Shown here one piece after another: positions 1 through 7,192 of a stretch of 19,427 nucleotides of DNA. Numbering within the stretch: the first letter of the stretch is position 1; each line of letters opens with the position of its first letter. The position numbers were made by a program, and so were the translations under genes. The stretch lies in contig JAUYUF010000115.1 in assembly GCA_030694835.1 (NCBI GenBank), positions 1-19,427 on the forward strand. Reading direction: 5' to 3'. This DNA comes from Flavobacteriaceae bacterium (GTDB taxonomy: Bacteria; Bacteroidota; Bacteroidia; Flavobacteriales; Flavobacteriaceae). The notes below the pieces were generated by a model. The model saw only the letters and a list, made by a program, of their open reading frames with translations, did no database searches and had not been told where the DNA came from.

Positions 1-12
1 GGAGCAAAACGA

Positions 13-41
13 AGACTTACAAGTAATTGTAGGTCTTTTTT
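13..41 (+). terminator. Hairpin terminator upstream of tRNA-Arg copy 1
   Basis: A 10-bp stem (AGACTTACAA with TTGTAGGTCT, one T-G wobble), a GTAA loop and a run of six T. It would end transcription of a gene lying before the window. Closely related hairpins occur at 7046 and 17554. Confidence 0.8.
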
Positions 42-53
42 GTGTTATTTTTT

Positions 54-125
54 AGCTCCATAGTTCAACGGATAGAATAGAAGTTTCCTAAACTTTAGAT
101 TCAGGTTCGATTCCTGGTGGAGCTA
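54..125 (+). tRNA. tRNA-Arg (anticodon CCU), copy 1
   Basis: This folds as a complete 72-nt tRNA. The acceptor AGCTCCA pairs with TGGAGCT. The D stem is GTTC/GAAT. The anticodon stem GAAGT/ACTTT closes the loop TTCCTAA, giving anticodon CCU, which reads AGG (Arg). The T arm is TCAGG-TTCGATT-CCTGG. The discriminator base is A and no CCA is encoded. An identical gene sits at 7086-7157. Two copies of this minor arginine tRNA are unusual, since bacteria generally keep one. Confidence 0.93.
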
Positions 126-129
126 CCTG

Positions 130-160
130 AAAGAGTTACAAAGACTTGTGACTCTTTTTT
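130..160 (+). terminator. Terminator of tRNA-Arg copy 1
   Basis: Stem GAGTTACAA (133-141) pairs with TTGTGACTC (146-154) around an AGAC loop, followed by six T. It lies directly after the tRNA and fits an intrinsic terminator. Confidence 0.75.
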
Positions 161-463
161 AATCACATTCATCACTAAAACTCTTTAATCATTGACAATG
201 AAGTATAGCGAAGTAATTTAAATTGGTAATATTAAATATGTAAATGATTTTATTTTCAATTGTAAAAAAACCTACTCAAAGCTCTTAACTTCTATTGTAG
301 GTGTAATTTTTGGGGAAAGGAAGAAAATAAATTTTTTAAGAGCAGGTTGTTTAGCCCAGCTTTATATCATTAATTTTTTTAATATACAAAAAGACAATTG
401 TTTGAAATAAAAAATTTCGACAAAAACATGATGCTGTATACACATTAAATAAAATATGAACTT
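161..463. other. Non-coding stretch, 3' side of the first lipoprotein gene
   Basis: No convincing gene on either strand. It holds two competing inverted repeats: ACCTAC (270-275) with GTAGGT (297-302), and GCTCTTAA (281-288) with TTAAGAGC (336-343). They overlap in a way that prevents both from forming at once. The sequence is otherwise plain AT-rich DNA and has no clear T-tract terminator for the minus-strand gene that ends at 464. Confidence 0.5.
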
Positions 464-1855
464 CTAAATTTTTTCAAAAATCAGTTTACTGTCCTCATTA
501 TTACTTTCAGTATCTTTTAGTTCTATTTTGTTGTTAAGAACATCTATAACTAACCAGTTTTTTTCAATTTGATTAAGTGGAATTTTACCGTTGAAATCGA
601 GCTCTAATTCTAATTTTCCACTATCATATTCAACAGACCAAGTACCATTTACAACAGTTGAGCCATTGGTTGCTGTTACGGTATAATCTTGTTTAAAATC
701 TAATTTAAAGTCTGTAAAGTTATTAGTTTTAATTTCGCCTTTATCCTTGTAATACGAAATAAACCATGTTTCTTCATTTAAGATTTTTTCTAAATTGATT
801 TTTTCTTTTATACATGTTTTTTCAAATTCAAGTCTGTTATCCTCAAATCGCAAATCAATTTCATTGTTATCTTCAATTTCATAAAGGATCCAATTAAATG
901 AAAAATCTGGAAAATTTTGTATGAATATCTTGACTACAATTTTATCATTAGATTTCAATATAACCCATGTTCCATTATAAGTATTTACTAAATTTGAAGC
1001 TTTTACGGTACCATTTTCAGCAAAAACAAAATTATATTTATTGTATAGTTCTGTATGATCTATTCCATTAATTTTTATTTTATCTACTATCCAACTGCAC
1101 GATAGTAATAAAGTTGTAATTTTTTCTTCAGTACAATCAAAACAATCATCATCTTCAAAATCAAAATCATCATCTTCATCACATATATTATTTGATTCTT
1201 CAATAATATTTTTGAGAGCGGTCATATTATTTATTGTTTTTTCCGTTCCATCATAGAGCAAAACTTTTATAGGAAAATTAATTTGTACAACATTAGAACT
1301 GTTCATGATATCAATAAATTTATAAAATTGTTCATCGTTCTCAATACTTATAGTCTTTGCTATCTGATTTGAGGTTTCATAAATTGACAATGTTATTGGG
1401 TAAATAAAATCTAAACATTCAATATCATCATCAATTTTATTTTCACCAGCACATTCTTTAGTGAACATTTTTAACTCATCATCATTTTTAACTTTTATCT
1501 TCGTATAATTACTTAGAATTATTTCAATAGGAAATATAATTTTCAGGGCGTCAGTATCATTATCAGATTTATCAAAAATGGCTTCAATTAATTCATAGTC
1601 ATCTTCAGTGTTAATAATTAATTCAACCCCATTGGCAATAACGGTTACAGGCAGTTTAATAGTTATGCAATTTGCATAATCAATAATATTATCTATTGAA
1701 CCATCTTTTATTGTTACACGTTTGATGAGAGAAGAAATTTCTGAATTTGCTTTTAAGGCTTCATCGTTAGAGGGTTCTGTGATTTCTATAACCTCACTTT
1801 GGCAACCCAAAAATATAATTGATAACAGACCTAAAAGAAAACTTCTTGTATACAT
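464..1855 (-). CDS. Repeat-containing acidic lipoprotein, predicted ECF-sigma regulon member
   Basis: 463 aa, function unknown. It has a lipoprotein signal peptide with lipobox FLGC (Cys18), so it is predicted to be anchored in the cell envelope. Residues 63-222 contain four diverged repeats of about 40 aa. Each begins with a short beta-like motif of the pattern I-x-[FLY]-P-[IV]-x-[VIL], followed by a turn and a helix rich in D/E (starts near 63, 103, 147 and 189). An extremely acidic Cys-bearing linker follows (224-241). The C-terminal half is two lipocalin-like beta domains that look like duplicates of each other (about 244-346 and 353-463; both carry an NGTW motif). It is transcribed away from the sigma factor gene. 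Its start is 24 bp from a GGTAGGGT-N14-CTGTTAT element shared with fecR and the other lipoprotein gene, so it is probably controlled by that sigma factor. The domain calls come from reading the pattern by eye. Confidence 0.85.
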   Translation of the reverse strand: MYTRSFLLGLLSIIFLGCQSEVIEITEPSNDEALKANSEISSLIKRVTIKDGSIDNIIDYANCITIKLPVTVIANGVELIINTEDDYELIEAIFDKSDNDTDALKIIFPIEIILSNYTKIKVKNDDELKMFTKECAGENKIDDDIECLDFIYPITLSIYETSNQIAKTISIENDEQFYKFIDIMNSSNVVQINFPIKVLLYDGTEKTINNMTALKNIIEESNNICDEDDDFDFEDDDCFDCTEEKITTLLLSCSWIVDKIKINGIDHTELYNKYNFVFAENGTVKASNLVNTYNGTWVILKSNDKIVVKIFIQNFPDFSFNWILYEIEDNNEIDLRFEDNRLEFEKTCIKEKINLEKILNEETWFISYYKDKGEIKTNNFTDFKLDFKQDYTVTATNGSTVVNGTWSVEYDSGKLELELDFNGKIPLNQIEKNWLVIDVLNNKIELKDTESNNEDSKLIFEKI

Positions 1856-1879
1856 AATCAGTAATTTAAGTTTGTAAGT

Positions 1880-1908
1880 ATAACAGTTTTACATAAAAAA
1901 ACCCTACC
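1880..1908 (-). promoter_or_regulatory. Predicted ECF sigma promoter P1 (lipoprotein 464-1855)
   Basis: On the minus strand: GGTAGGGT (1908-1901), 14 nt, CTGTTAT (1886-1880). The same two blocks with exactly the same 14-nt spacing precede fecR (2488-2516) and the second lipoprotein gene (6907-6879). The upstream block is preceded by AA in P1 and P3. Such fixed spacing of two otherwise uncommon blocks in AT-rich DNA is what an ECF promoter (-35 and -10) looks like. The assignment to the neighbouring sigma factor is inferred. Confidence 0.75.
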
Positions 1909-1924
1909 TTATTTTTAAAAAAAT

Positions 1925-1932
1925 TATATTTG
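1925..1932 (+). promoter_or_regulatory. Possible housekeeping -7 element for the sigma gene
   Basis: TATATTTG matches the Bacteroidota -7 consensus TAnnTTTG and lies 33 bp before the sigma start. No clear TTG (-33 element) sits at the expected distance, so this is a weak call. The P1 element next to it faces the opposite way. Confidence 0.35.
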
Positions 1933-1965
1933 GGGTAAATCACGAATAAAAATAGATTTAATTTT

Positions 1966-2481
1966 TTGAAAGAGAAAATTGATACCGGGTTTTGTAACGA
2001 GAAAATATTTAACAATTTTTTTTTAAATAATTCTAAACTACTTGTTAACTATATTTTTTATAAGTGCGGTAATATTGATTTGGCAAACGATATTGCACAG
2101 GAAACCTTTTTAAAATTTTGGAGTAACTGTGAAAAGATATTTCCCAACAAGGCAAAAGCATATTTATATACGATAGCCAATAATTTATTTTTAAATGAAT
2201 TTTCAAGAAATAAAGTAGTTTTAAATTTTAAAAACTCGATTACAAAAAATTACACAAACGAATCTCCTGAATATTTACTTGAAGAAAAAGAATTTAATAC
2301 TAAGTTACAAAATGCGATTTCTAATTTAACAGAGGCTCAAAGAACAGCGTTTTTAATGAATAGGATTGATGGCAAGAAATATATGGAAATAGCGGAAATA
2401 TTAGGTATATCTGTAAAGGCTGTTGAGAAAAGAATACATTGCGCACTGATCAATCTTAGAAAAGAAATTGAGAATATTTGA
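1966..2481 (+). CDS. ECF RNA polymerase sigma factor (FecI-like)
   Basis: 171 aa, a complete two-domain ECF sigma factor. The sigma-70 region 2 domain lies at about 15-82, with region 2.2 around 36-53 containing the typical D-x-A-Q-E-T-F-L-K-x-W core. Region 4 with its helix-turn-helix lies at about 115-168 (A-E-I-L-G-I-S-x-x-A-V-E-K-R). It directs RNA polymerase to a small set of promoters when released by its anti-sigma factor, which is encoded next door. The only plausible start is a TTG: no in-frame ATG occurs before residue 131 and a stop lies 30 bp upstream. The TTG suggests low translation. The gene is followed after 52 bp by fecR. That gap contains a predicted sigma-dependent promoter, whereas none faces the sigma gene itself. 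The family is clear, the ligand is not. Confidence 0.92.
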   Translation: MKEKIDTGFCNEKIFNNFFLNNSKLLVNYIFYKCGNIDLANDIAQETFLKFWSNCEKIFPNKAKAYLYTIANNLFLNEFSRNKVVLNFKNSITKNYTNESPEYLLEEKEFNTKLQNAISNLTEAQRTAFLMNRIDGKKYMEIAEILGISVKAVEKRIHCALINLRKEIENI

Positions 2482-2487
2482 TTAAGA

Positions 2488-2516
2488 GGTAGGGTAAAAA
2501 CATTTTAAACTGTTAT
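2488..2516 (+). promoter_or_regulatory. Predicted ECF sigma promoter P2 (fecR-receptor)
   Basis: GGTAGGGT (2488-2495), 14 nt, CTGTTAT (2510-2516), ending 17 bp before the fecR ATG. It lies in the 52-bp gap after the sigma gene, so fecR and the receptor can be raised independently of sigma. It matches P1 and P3 in both blocks and in spacing. Confidence 0.77.
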
Positions 2517-2533
2517 TTATATATAAAAACTGA

Positions 2534-3442
2534 ATGAAAGACAATTATTTTTTAGCTAAATGGCTTAATAATGAATTAAGCGAGGACGACCTTAAACATC
2601 ATTTAAGTGAAGGTGAAATACACTCTTATAAAAAAATAATTTCTGCAACTGAAAAACTTGAACCACCTGTCTTCAATCCTGAAGAATCATTAGAAACATT
2701 AGAAACATTTAAATTATTAGGCACGAAGCCACTTATAACAAAACTAAGTTTTACTTATTATTTATACAGAGTGGCAGCTGTATTTATTATTTTCTTTACA
2801 TCTTATTATTTTATATCAAATAAAAGCACGAGTTATACAACATCGTTTGCTGAAAAAATCAATATTACATTGCCTGATAACTCCAAAGTACAATTAAATG
2901 CCGCATCAGAATTAGATTTAAAAAAAAGGAATTGGGGAGAAAACAGGGAATTAAAATTAAAAGGAGAAGCTTTTTTTGATGTATCAAAAGGGTCAACGTT
3001 TAAAGTAAAAACTACTTTAGGAACCGTAAGTGTTTTAGGAACTCAATTTAATGTTATTGTTCGTGATCATTATTTTGAGGTTCATTGCTATGAAGGAACC
3101 GTAAGTGTAGATTTTCAAAAACAAACAACAAAACTTACTTCTGGAAGTTCATTTAAACTCCTAAATTCAGAAGTTACAGTTAATCATAACAGCACAAGAA
3201 CAACACCTTTGTGGATTCAAAATATTAGTTCATTTGACAGTATGCCATACAAATATGTTATAGAAGAGCTTGAAAGACAGTATAATGTAGTTGTAGAATA
3301 TGATGTTAATATTTTTTCAAACACTATATTTACAGGGAACTTTACGCATACTGATTTAGAAATGGCATTACAAACTATTAGTATTCCTCTTAATTTAAAA
3401 TATACTATATATAATAATAAAGTGAGTCTGCAAAACCAATGA
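2534..3442 (+). CDS. FecR-like anti-sigma factor
   Basis: 302 aa inner-membrane signal relay. The N-terminal cytoplasmic part (about 1-75) should bind the sigma factor. One transmembrane helix lies at about 78-95. The periplasmic FecR domain is at about 105-200, with the typical L-P-D-N-S-x-V-x-L-N and G-E-A-F-F-D-V motifs and a G-T-x-F-N-V strand. A DUF4974-type (STN-like) C-terminal domain follows at about 232-300 and in this family contacts the receptor. The gene overlaps the receptor gene by 4 nt (ATGA), which indicates translational coupling. Its own predicted promoter P2 lies in the gap behind the sigma gene. The usual model is that ligand binding to the receptor triggers FecR processing and sigma release. 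Whether FecR is inhibitory or also needed for activation cannot be read from sequence. Confidence 0.92.
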   Translation: MKDNYFLAKWLNNELSEDDLKHHLSEGEIHSYKKIISATEKLEPPVFNPEESLETLETFKLLGTKPLITKLSFTYYLYRVAAVFIIFFTSYYFISNKSTSYTTSFAEKINITLPDNSKVQLNAASELDLKKRNWGENRELKLKGEAFFDVSKGSTFKVKTTLGTVSVLGTQFNVIVRDHYFEVHCYEGTVSVDFQKQTTKLTSGSSFKLLNSEVTVNHNSTRTTPLWIQNISSFDSMPYKYVIEELERQYNVVVEYDVNIFSNTIFTGNFTHTDLEMALQTISIPLNLKYTIYNNKVSLQNQ

Positions 3443-5991
3443 TTATCAATAAACAAACGTTTTTTTTAATCTCAATTTGCTTTCTTTATTCTATTTCAAC
3501 TTTTTCACAAAATACAGGTAAAGAAACAAAACGGCTTTCAGAAATATTATCTGAAGTCGAACAACAGCACAATGTTACTTTTACATATGCAGATAAAACA
3601 ATAGAAAACATTGAGCTATCGCCCTTCAATATTGATTTGCCACTTACTGAAATAATACACTATTTAAAAAGTAAAACACACTTATCCTTTCATATTTTAT
3701 CACAAACTAATATATTGATAAGCAAGCAGTTGTCAAAAATTGCAATATGTGGTATTATTATCGATAATGATACCAGTAAAAAAATTGAGGGGGCTCATAT
3801 TATGGTAAGTGATTCTACCATTACTACTATTTCAAATAAATTAGGTTATTTTATATTAGATGAAATAAATGAAAATCAAATTATTGAAATACATCACTTG
3901 GCTTACCCAACCAAATATTTATATGCTTCGGAATTTGCTAAGAGCAACACGTGTTTAACTATTTCACTTTCACAAAATATTGAAAAGCTAAAAGAGGTTT
4001 ATTTGAATAATTATTTAACCACCGGAATCACTAGCAATATTGATAATACAATTACTATAAATACATCAAAATCAGGAATTTTACCTGGCCTTATTGAGCC
4101 TGATATATTACATAAAATACAAGCTTTACCCGGAGTAGGAAGTATTAATGAAACCATTTCGAATATCAATATAAGAGGAGGGACTCACGATCAAAATTTA
4201 TTGCTTTGGGATGGAATAAAAATGTATCATTCTGGTCATTTTTTTGGTTTAATTTCAGCATTTAATCCCTATATAACAGAAGAAGTAACTGTAATTAAGA
4301 ATGGTACAAGTCCCCAGTATAGCGATGGTGTATCAGGAACAATTGACATTAGGCTTTTTAATAAAATAAAAGGGAAATCATTTGGCGGCGGTGGATTAAA
4401 CTCACTAAGTACTGATGTATTCTCCTATGTTCCAATTTCAAAAAAAATGGGCATCCTGTTCTCAGGCAGACGTTCTATAACAGATATTATCAAGACCCCA
4501 ACCTATAAACAATATTTTAAAAGAGCTTTTCAAGATACTAAAATTAAAACGTCAATAAACCAAGAGAATAATGTTATTCAAACTAATTCGAATTTTAATT
4601 TTTACGATTATAGTTTCAAATATTTATATGATTTTTCCGAGCAACATAACATAAGAATCAGTTTTTTAAACATCAAAAATCACCTCGATTACATAGAAAC
4701 CATAAATACACCGCCAACCAATAATTCGAAAACGAGTAAACTAACCCAACAAAATATGGCATTGGGTTTACAATTAAATAATGATTGGAATAATAATTTT
4801 GAAACCCAATTACAAACCTATTATACCAAATATAACATCAATGCAATTAATTACACTTTATCAACAGATCAGCGGTTATTACAAAATAATGAAGTCTTAG
4901 AAATAGGTATTAAATTAAACTCCTATTACAGATTAAGCAAGAATATAAAATTGTTAAATGGTTACCACTTTTATGAATTGGGAATTACTAATGCTGAAGA
5001 AATAAACGTACCTCTTTTTATCAGAAGAATTAAAAATGTTCTTAGAAATCATTCGATCTATAGTGAGCTTAAATACATTTCAAGTAATAAAAACACCACA
5101 ATTAATAGTGGTTTAAGAGTGAATTATATTGAAAAATTTAAATTATACAATTTAGAGCCTAGAATACAGGTGTTACATAAATTAAATTCGAATATAGCCA
5201 TTAAAATCGGAGGCGAATTTAAAAGTCAAAACACAACACAAACAATTGATTTGCAAGAAGATTTTTTGGGTGTAGAAAAAAGACGTTGGATTTTATCGGA
5301 TAATAATTTAGTTCCCATTATAAAAAGCAAACAGACTTCTATAGGTTTGAACTACAAAAAAAATGATTTTTTTATTGATTTAGAAGGTTTTTATAAAAAA
5401 GTAGAGGGGATAACAACTTCAACCCAAGGTTTTCAGAATCAATATCAATTTAATAAAACTTCCGGCAATTATGTGGTAAAAGGAGTTGAAATTTTAATTA
5501 ACAAAAAGACAGGTATATATAGCACTTGGTTAAGTTATACTTATTCTATAAATAATTATTATTTCCCTCAGTTAATTCCCAATTCATTTCCCAATAATTT
5601 AGATATTAGGCATTCACTTTCATCGGGTATTACGTATACTTATCAAAAATTAAATTTAGCCCTAGGAGCGCTTTGGAGAACTGGCAAACCCAATACAAAC
5701 CCCAATGAATTGGATCCAATTTCAGTTAATGGACTAAACGGTTTTATTAATTATGAAGAACCTAATAGTGTGCGGTTGCCAAATTATTTCAGAGTTGATT
5801 TCTCCTCAACCTATACATTTAATATTAATAAAAAAATAGAAGGTTTATTAGGAGTTTCAGTTTTAAATTTATTAAATCAAAAAAATGTGTTGAATACTTA
5901 TTATAAGATAAATACAGACGAAACACTTTCTCCTATTAATACTATTTCAATGGGTCTTACTCCTGATTTTACCTTTAGGGTTTCTTTTTAA
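3439..5991 (+). CDS. TonB-dependent outer-membrane receptor/transducer with STN domain
   Basis: 850 aa. A Sec signal peptide (about 1-24) is followed by an STN (secretin/TonB N-terminal) signalling domain at about 31-97. A carboxypeptidase-regulatory-like beta domain lies at about 101-178, then the plug at about 205-310 (L-P-G-V-G, N-I-R-G-G and Y-S-D-G-V-S-G-T-I motifs), then a 22-strand-type barrel ending in F-x-F-R-V-S-F, as outer-membrane proteins do. The STN domain marks it as a transducer that signals through FecR as well as a transporter. No SusD-like partner follows, which argues against a classic glycan-uptake pair. The next genes are an opposing lipoprotein and a shared terminator. 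The substrate is unknown; iron chelates, other metals or a peptide are all possible. Confidence 0.92.
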   Translation: MIINKQTFFLISICFLYSISTFSQNTGKETKRLSEILSEVEQQHNVTFTYADKTIENIELSPFNIDLPLTEIIHYLKSKTHLSFHILSQTNILISKQLSKIAICGIIIDNDTSKKIEGAHIMVSDSTITTISNKLGYFILDEINENQIIEIHHLAYPTKYLYASEFAKSNTCLTISLSQNIEKLKEVYLNNYLTTGITSNIDNTITINTSKSGILPGLIEPDILHKIQALPGVGSINETISNINIRGGTHDQNLLLWDGIKMYHSGHFFGLISAFNPYITEEVTVIKNGTSPQYSDGVSGTIDIRLFNKIKGKSFGGGGLNSLSTDVFSYVPISKKMGILFSGRRSITDIIKTPTYKQYFKRAFQDTKIKTSINQENNVIQTNSNFNFYDYSFKYLYDFSEQHNIRISFLNIKNHLDYIETINTPPTNNSKTSKLTQQNMALGLQLNNDWNNNFETQLQTYYTKYNINAINYTLSTDQRLLQNNEVLEIGIKLNSYYRLSKNIKLLNGYHFYELGITNAEEINVPLFIRRIKNVLRNHSIYSELKYISSNKNTTINSGLRVNYIEKFKLYNLEPRIQVLHKLNSNIAIKIGGEFKSQNTTQTIDLQEDFLGVEKRRWILSDNNLVPIIKSKQTSIGLNYKKNDFFIDLEGFYKKVEGITTSTQGFQNQYQFNKTSGNYVVKGVEILINKKTGIYSTWLSYTYSINNYYFPQLIPNSFPNNLDIRHSLSSGITYTYQKLNLALGALWRTGKPNTNPNELDPISVNGLNGFINYEEPNSVRLPNYFRVDFSSTYTFNINKKIEGLLGVSVLNLLNQKNVLNTYYKINTDETLSPINTISMGLTPDFTFRVSF

Positions 5992-6027
5992 AAATAAAAG
6001 TTAATAAATAGCATTTGTAACTATAAA

Positions 6028-6057
6028 AAAAGAGGATTTGTTAACAAATCCTCTTTT
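6028..6057. terminator. Bidirectional terminator between receptor and second lipoprotein
   Basis: A perfect 13-bp stem, AAAAGAGGATTTG with CAAATCCTCTTTT, around TTAA (itself palindromic). A T-tract lies on each side: four T for the plus strand and seven for the minus strand. It sits between two converging genes and can serve both. Confidence 0.9.
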
Positions 6058-6104
6058 GGAATAACCAGTTATAAAGAATAAGGTATAACACACTAAATTA
6101 TAAA

Positions 6105-6827
6105 TTAGTCGTCGTCGTCAAGATTAGAGTTTTCTTTAAGTAAATTCTTTATTTGATGTGCAATAGCTGCATTGCCGTCAGCATTACTAGGATTAATTTC
6201 AATTACACCATTTCCATTTCTATCAAGAGCTGAAGAAAAATCAATAGTTGAAGTACTGCCAAAAATGGTTGTCAGGTCAAATGTTATTACAACTGTTAAT
6301 TGATTTTCAGCGACACTAATATTAGTACTTGAATTAGGGAAATCTACTTCAATTTCGTCTTCAACATCATGCCAAAAGACAAAAGGAGTACCGTTTAAAG
6401 TTCCTTTTATTTGAATAGATTTTCCATACAATTCACTACTGGTATTTGTACTTTTATGTAAGTCAAACTCAATTTCACTGTACACGTTATTTGGCAATTC
6501 AACAGTAGTTATATCAACAGAGAAATTTCCATTAGATAAATCTAATTCAAATGGACCTTTTAATTCAAAATCACTATACAAATCTTCATTTTGCTCATCT
6601 TGATCTTCAACTTCAAACTCAATTTCATTAATATTAATTTTAAAACTTGAGATAGTAATAATGTTTGCAGAGCTTTTAGCGTTAAACATTACTTTACTTG
6701 TGGGGTTGTTATTAATTGCTTTTGCTTTTAAAGAAACACCTCCGGTTGAGTCATCCTTGCTGCATGAAGAAATGAAAATCATAAGAGTTGAAACAACTAG
6801 AACTAAAGAAATCTTTTTTAAATTCAT
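6105..6827 (-). CDS. Acidic lipoprotein of unknown function, predicted ECF-sigma regulon member
   Basis: 240 aa from the ATG at 6827, chosen because it gives a normal leader with lipobox FISSC (Cys22). An in-frame ATG at 6857 would add 10 aa and lies only 21 bp from the predicted promoter, so it remains possible. The mature protein is beta-rich and very acidic. It has a G-P-F-E-L-D-L segment and an L-P-N-N-x-Y-x-E-I-E-F segment, which in layout resemble the DUF4382 group (a tentative resemblance). A D-x-N-x-N-G-x-I stretch (202-209) looks like the first half of a calcium-binding loop, and the protein ends in four Asp. It faces the receptor gene across a shared terminator. Its upstream region carries the GGTAGGGT-N14-CTGTTGT element, which ties it to the sigma factor. 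Metal binding is a guess from composition. Confidence 0.85.
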   Translation of the reverse strand: MNLKKISLVLVVSTLMIFISSCSKDDSTGGVSLKAKAINNNPTSKVMFNAKSSANIITISSFKININEIEFEVEDQDEQNEDLYSDFELKGPFELDLSNGNFSVDITTVELPNNVYSEIEFDLHKSTNTSSELYGKSIQIKGTLNGTPFVFWHDVEDEIEVDFPNSSTNISVAENQLTVVITFDLTTIFGSTSTIDFSSALDRNGNGVIEINPSNADGNAAIAHQIKNLLKENSNLDDDD

Positions 6828-6878
6828 AATTAAATAATTTAGGGTTTTTAAATTCATTTTAAATTTGATATTTATATA

Positions 6879-6907
6879 ACAACAGTTGAATGGGAAAATA
6901 CCCTACC
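6879..6907 (-). promoter_or_regulatory. Predicted ECF sigma promoter P3 (lipoprotein 6105-6827)
   Basis: On the minus strand: GGTAGGGT (6907-6900), 14 nt, CTGTTGT (6885-6879). Same blocks and same spacing as P1 and P2. The -10-like block differs at one base (A to G). Confidence 0.74.
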
Positions 6908-7045
6908 TTAAAAAGATTTTTTTAACAAAGTTATTTAATGAAGAAGAAATATATTATAACATATTTAATTCTAAACAACACCCGCCTTGATTGTAAATAA
7001 ACCATAGGATGTTAGTATAACTGAATAAGGTGTGGAGCAAAACGA

Positions 7046-7073
7046 AGACTTACAAGTAATTGTAGGTCTTTTT
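7046..7073 (+). terminator. Orphan hairpin terminator, copy 2
   Basis: Stem AGACTTACAA (7046-7055) with TTGTAGGTCT (7060-7069), GTAA loop, then T. Identical stem and loop to 13-36. No plus-strand gene ends before it in this window. Confidence 0.75.
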
Positions 7074-7085
7074 GTGTCATTTTTT

Positions 7086-7157
7086 AGCTCCATAGTTCAA
7101 CGGATAGAATAGAAGTTTCCTAAACTTTAGATTCAGGTTCGATTCCTGGTGGAGCTA
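7086..7157 (+). tRNA. tRNA-Arg (anticodon CCU), copy 2
   Basis: 72 nt, identical in every base to the gene at 54-125, with the same cloverleaf, anticodon CCU and discriminator A. Complete identity next to diverged flanks suggests recent duplication, or gene conversion between the copies. Confidence 0.93.
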
Positions 7158-7164
7158 CAAGAAA

Positions 7165-7192
7165 GGGTTGCAAAGACTTGTGACTCTTTTTT
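7165..7192 (+). terminator. Terminator of tRNA-Arg copy 2
   Basis: Stem GGGTTGCAA (7165-7173) with TTGTGACTC (7178-7186), loop AGAC, then six T. Compared with copy 1, the left arm has changed at two places, but pairing survives as G-T wobbles. Confidence 0.72.

Larger units (their letters stand above)
1..160 (+). repeat. Direct repeat copy 1 (terminator + tRNA-Arg + terminator)
   Basis: About 155 bp that recur nearly unchanged at 7034-7192. The shared block starts at the first base of the window (GGAGCAAAACGAAG) and so may extend further upstream. It runs through a hairpin terminator, the whole tRNA gene and a second terminator. The tRNA is identical in both copies. The spacer before it differs by one T and one T/C change, and a few bases differ in the second hairpin. 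Confidence 0.9.
7019..7192 (+). repeat. Direct repeat copy 2 (terminator + tRNA-Arg + terminator)
   Basis: Second copy of the block at 1-160. The strongly shared part is 7034-7192. A further 15 bp upstream resemble the bases before the third, degenerate copy near 9919. The upstream hairpin terminator in this copy has no plus-strand gene to terminate, because the nearest gene (6105-6827) runs the other way. That is what a copied block would leave behind. Confidence 0.88.

Noticed and set aside
3217..3456. 79-codon minus-strand frame over the fecR-receptor junction
   Set aside because: Overlaps the conserved C-terminal FecR domain and has no features of its own.
54..7157. tRNA repeats as attachment sites of an integrase-driven island
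   Set aside because: The repeats contain the whole tRNA and both flanks, and no integrase or excisionase gene exists between them; duplication by homologous recombination fits better.
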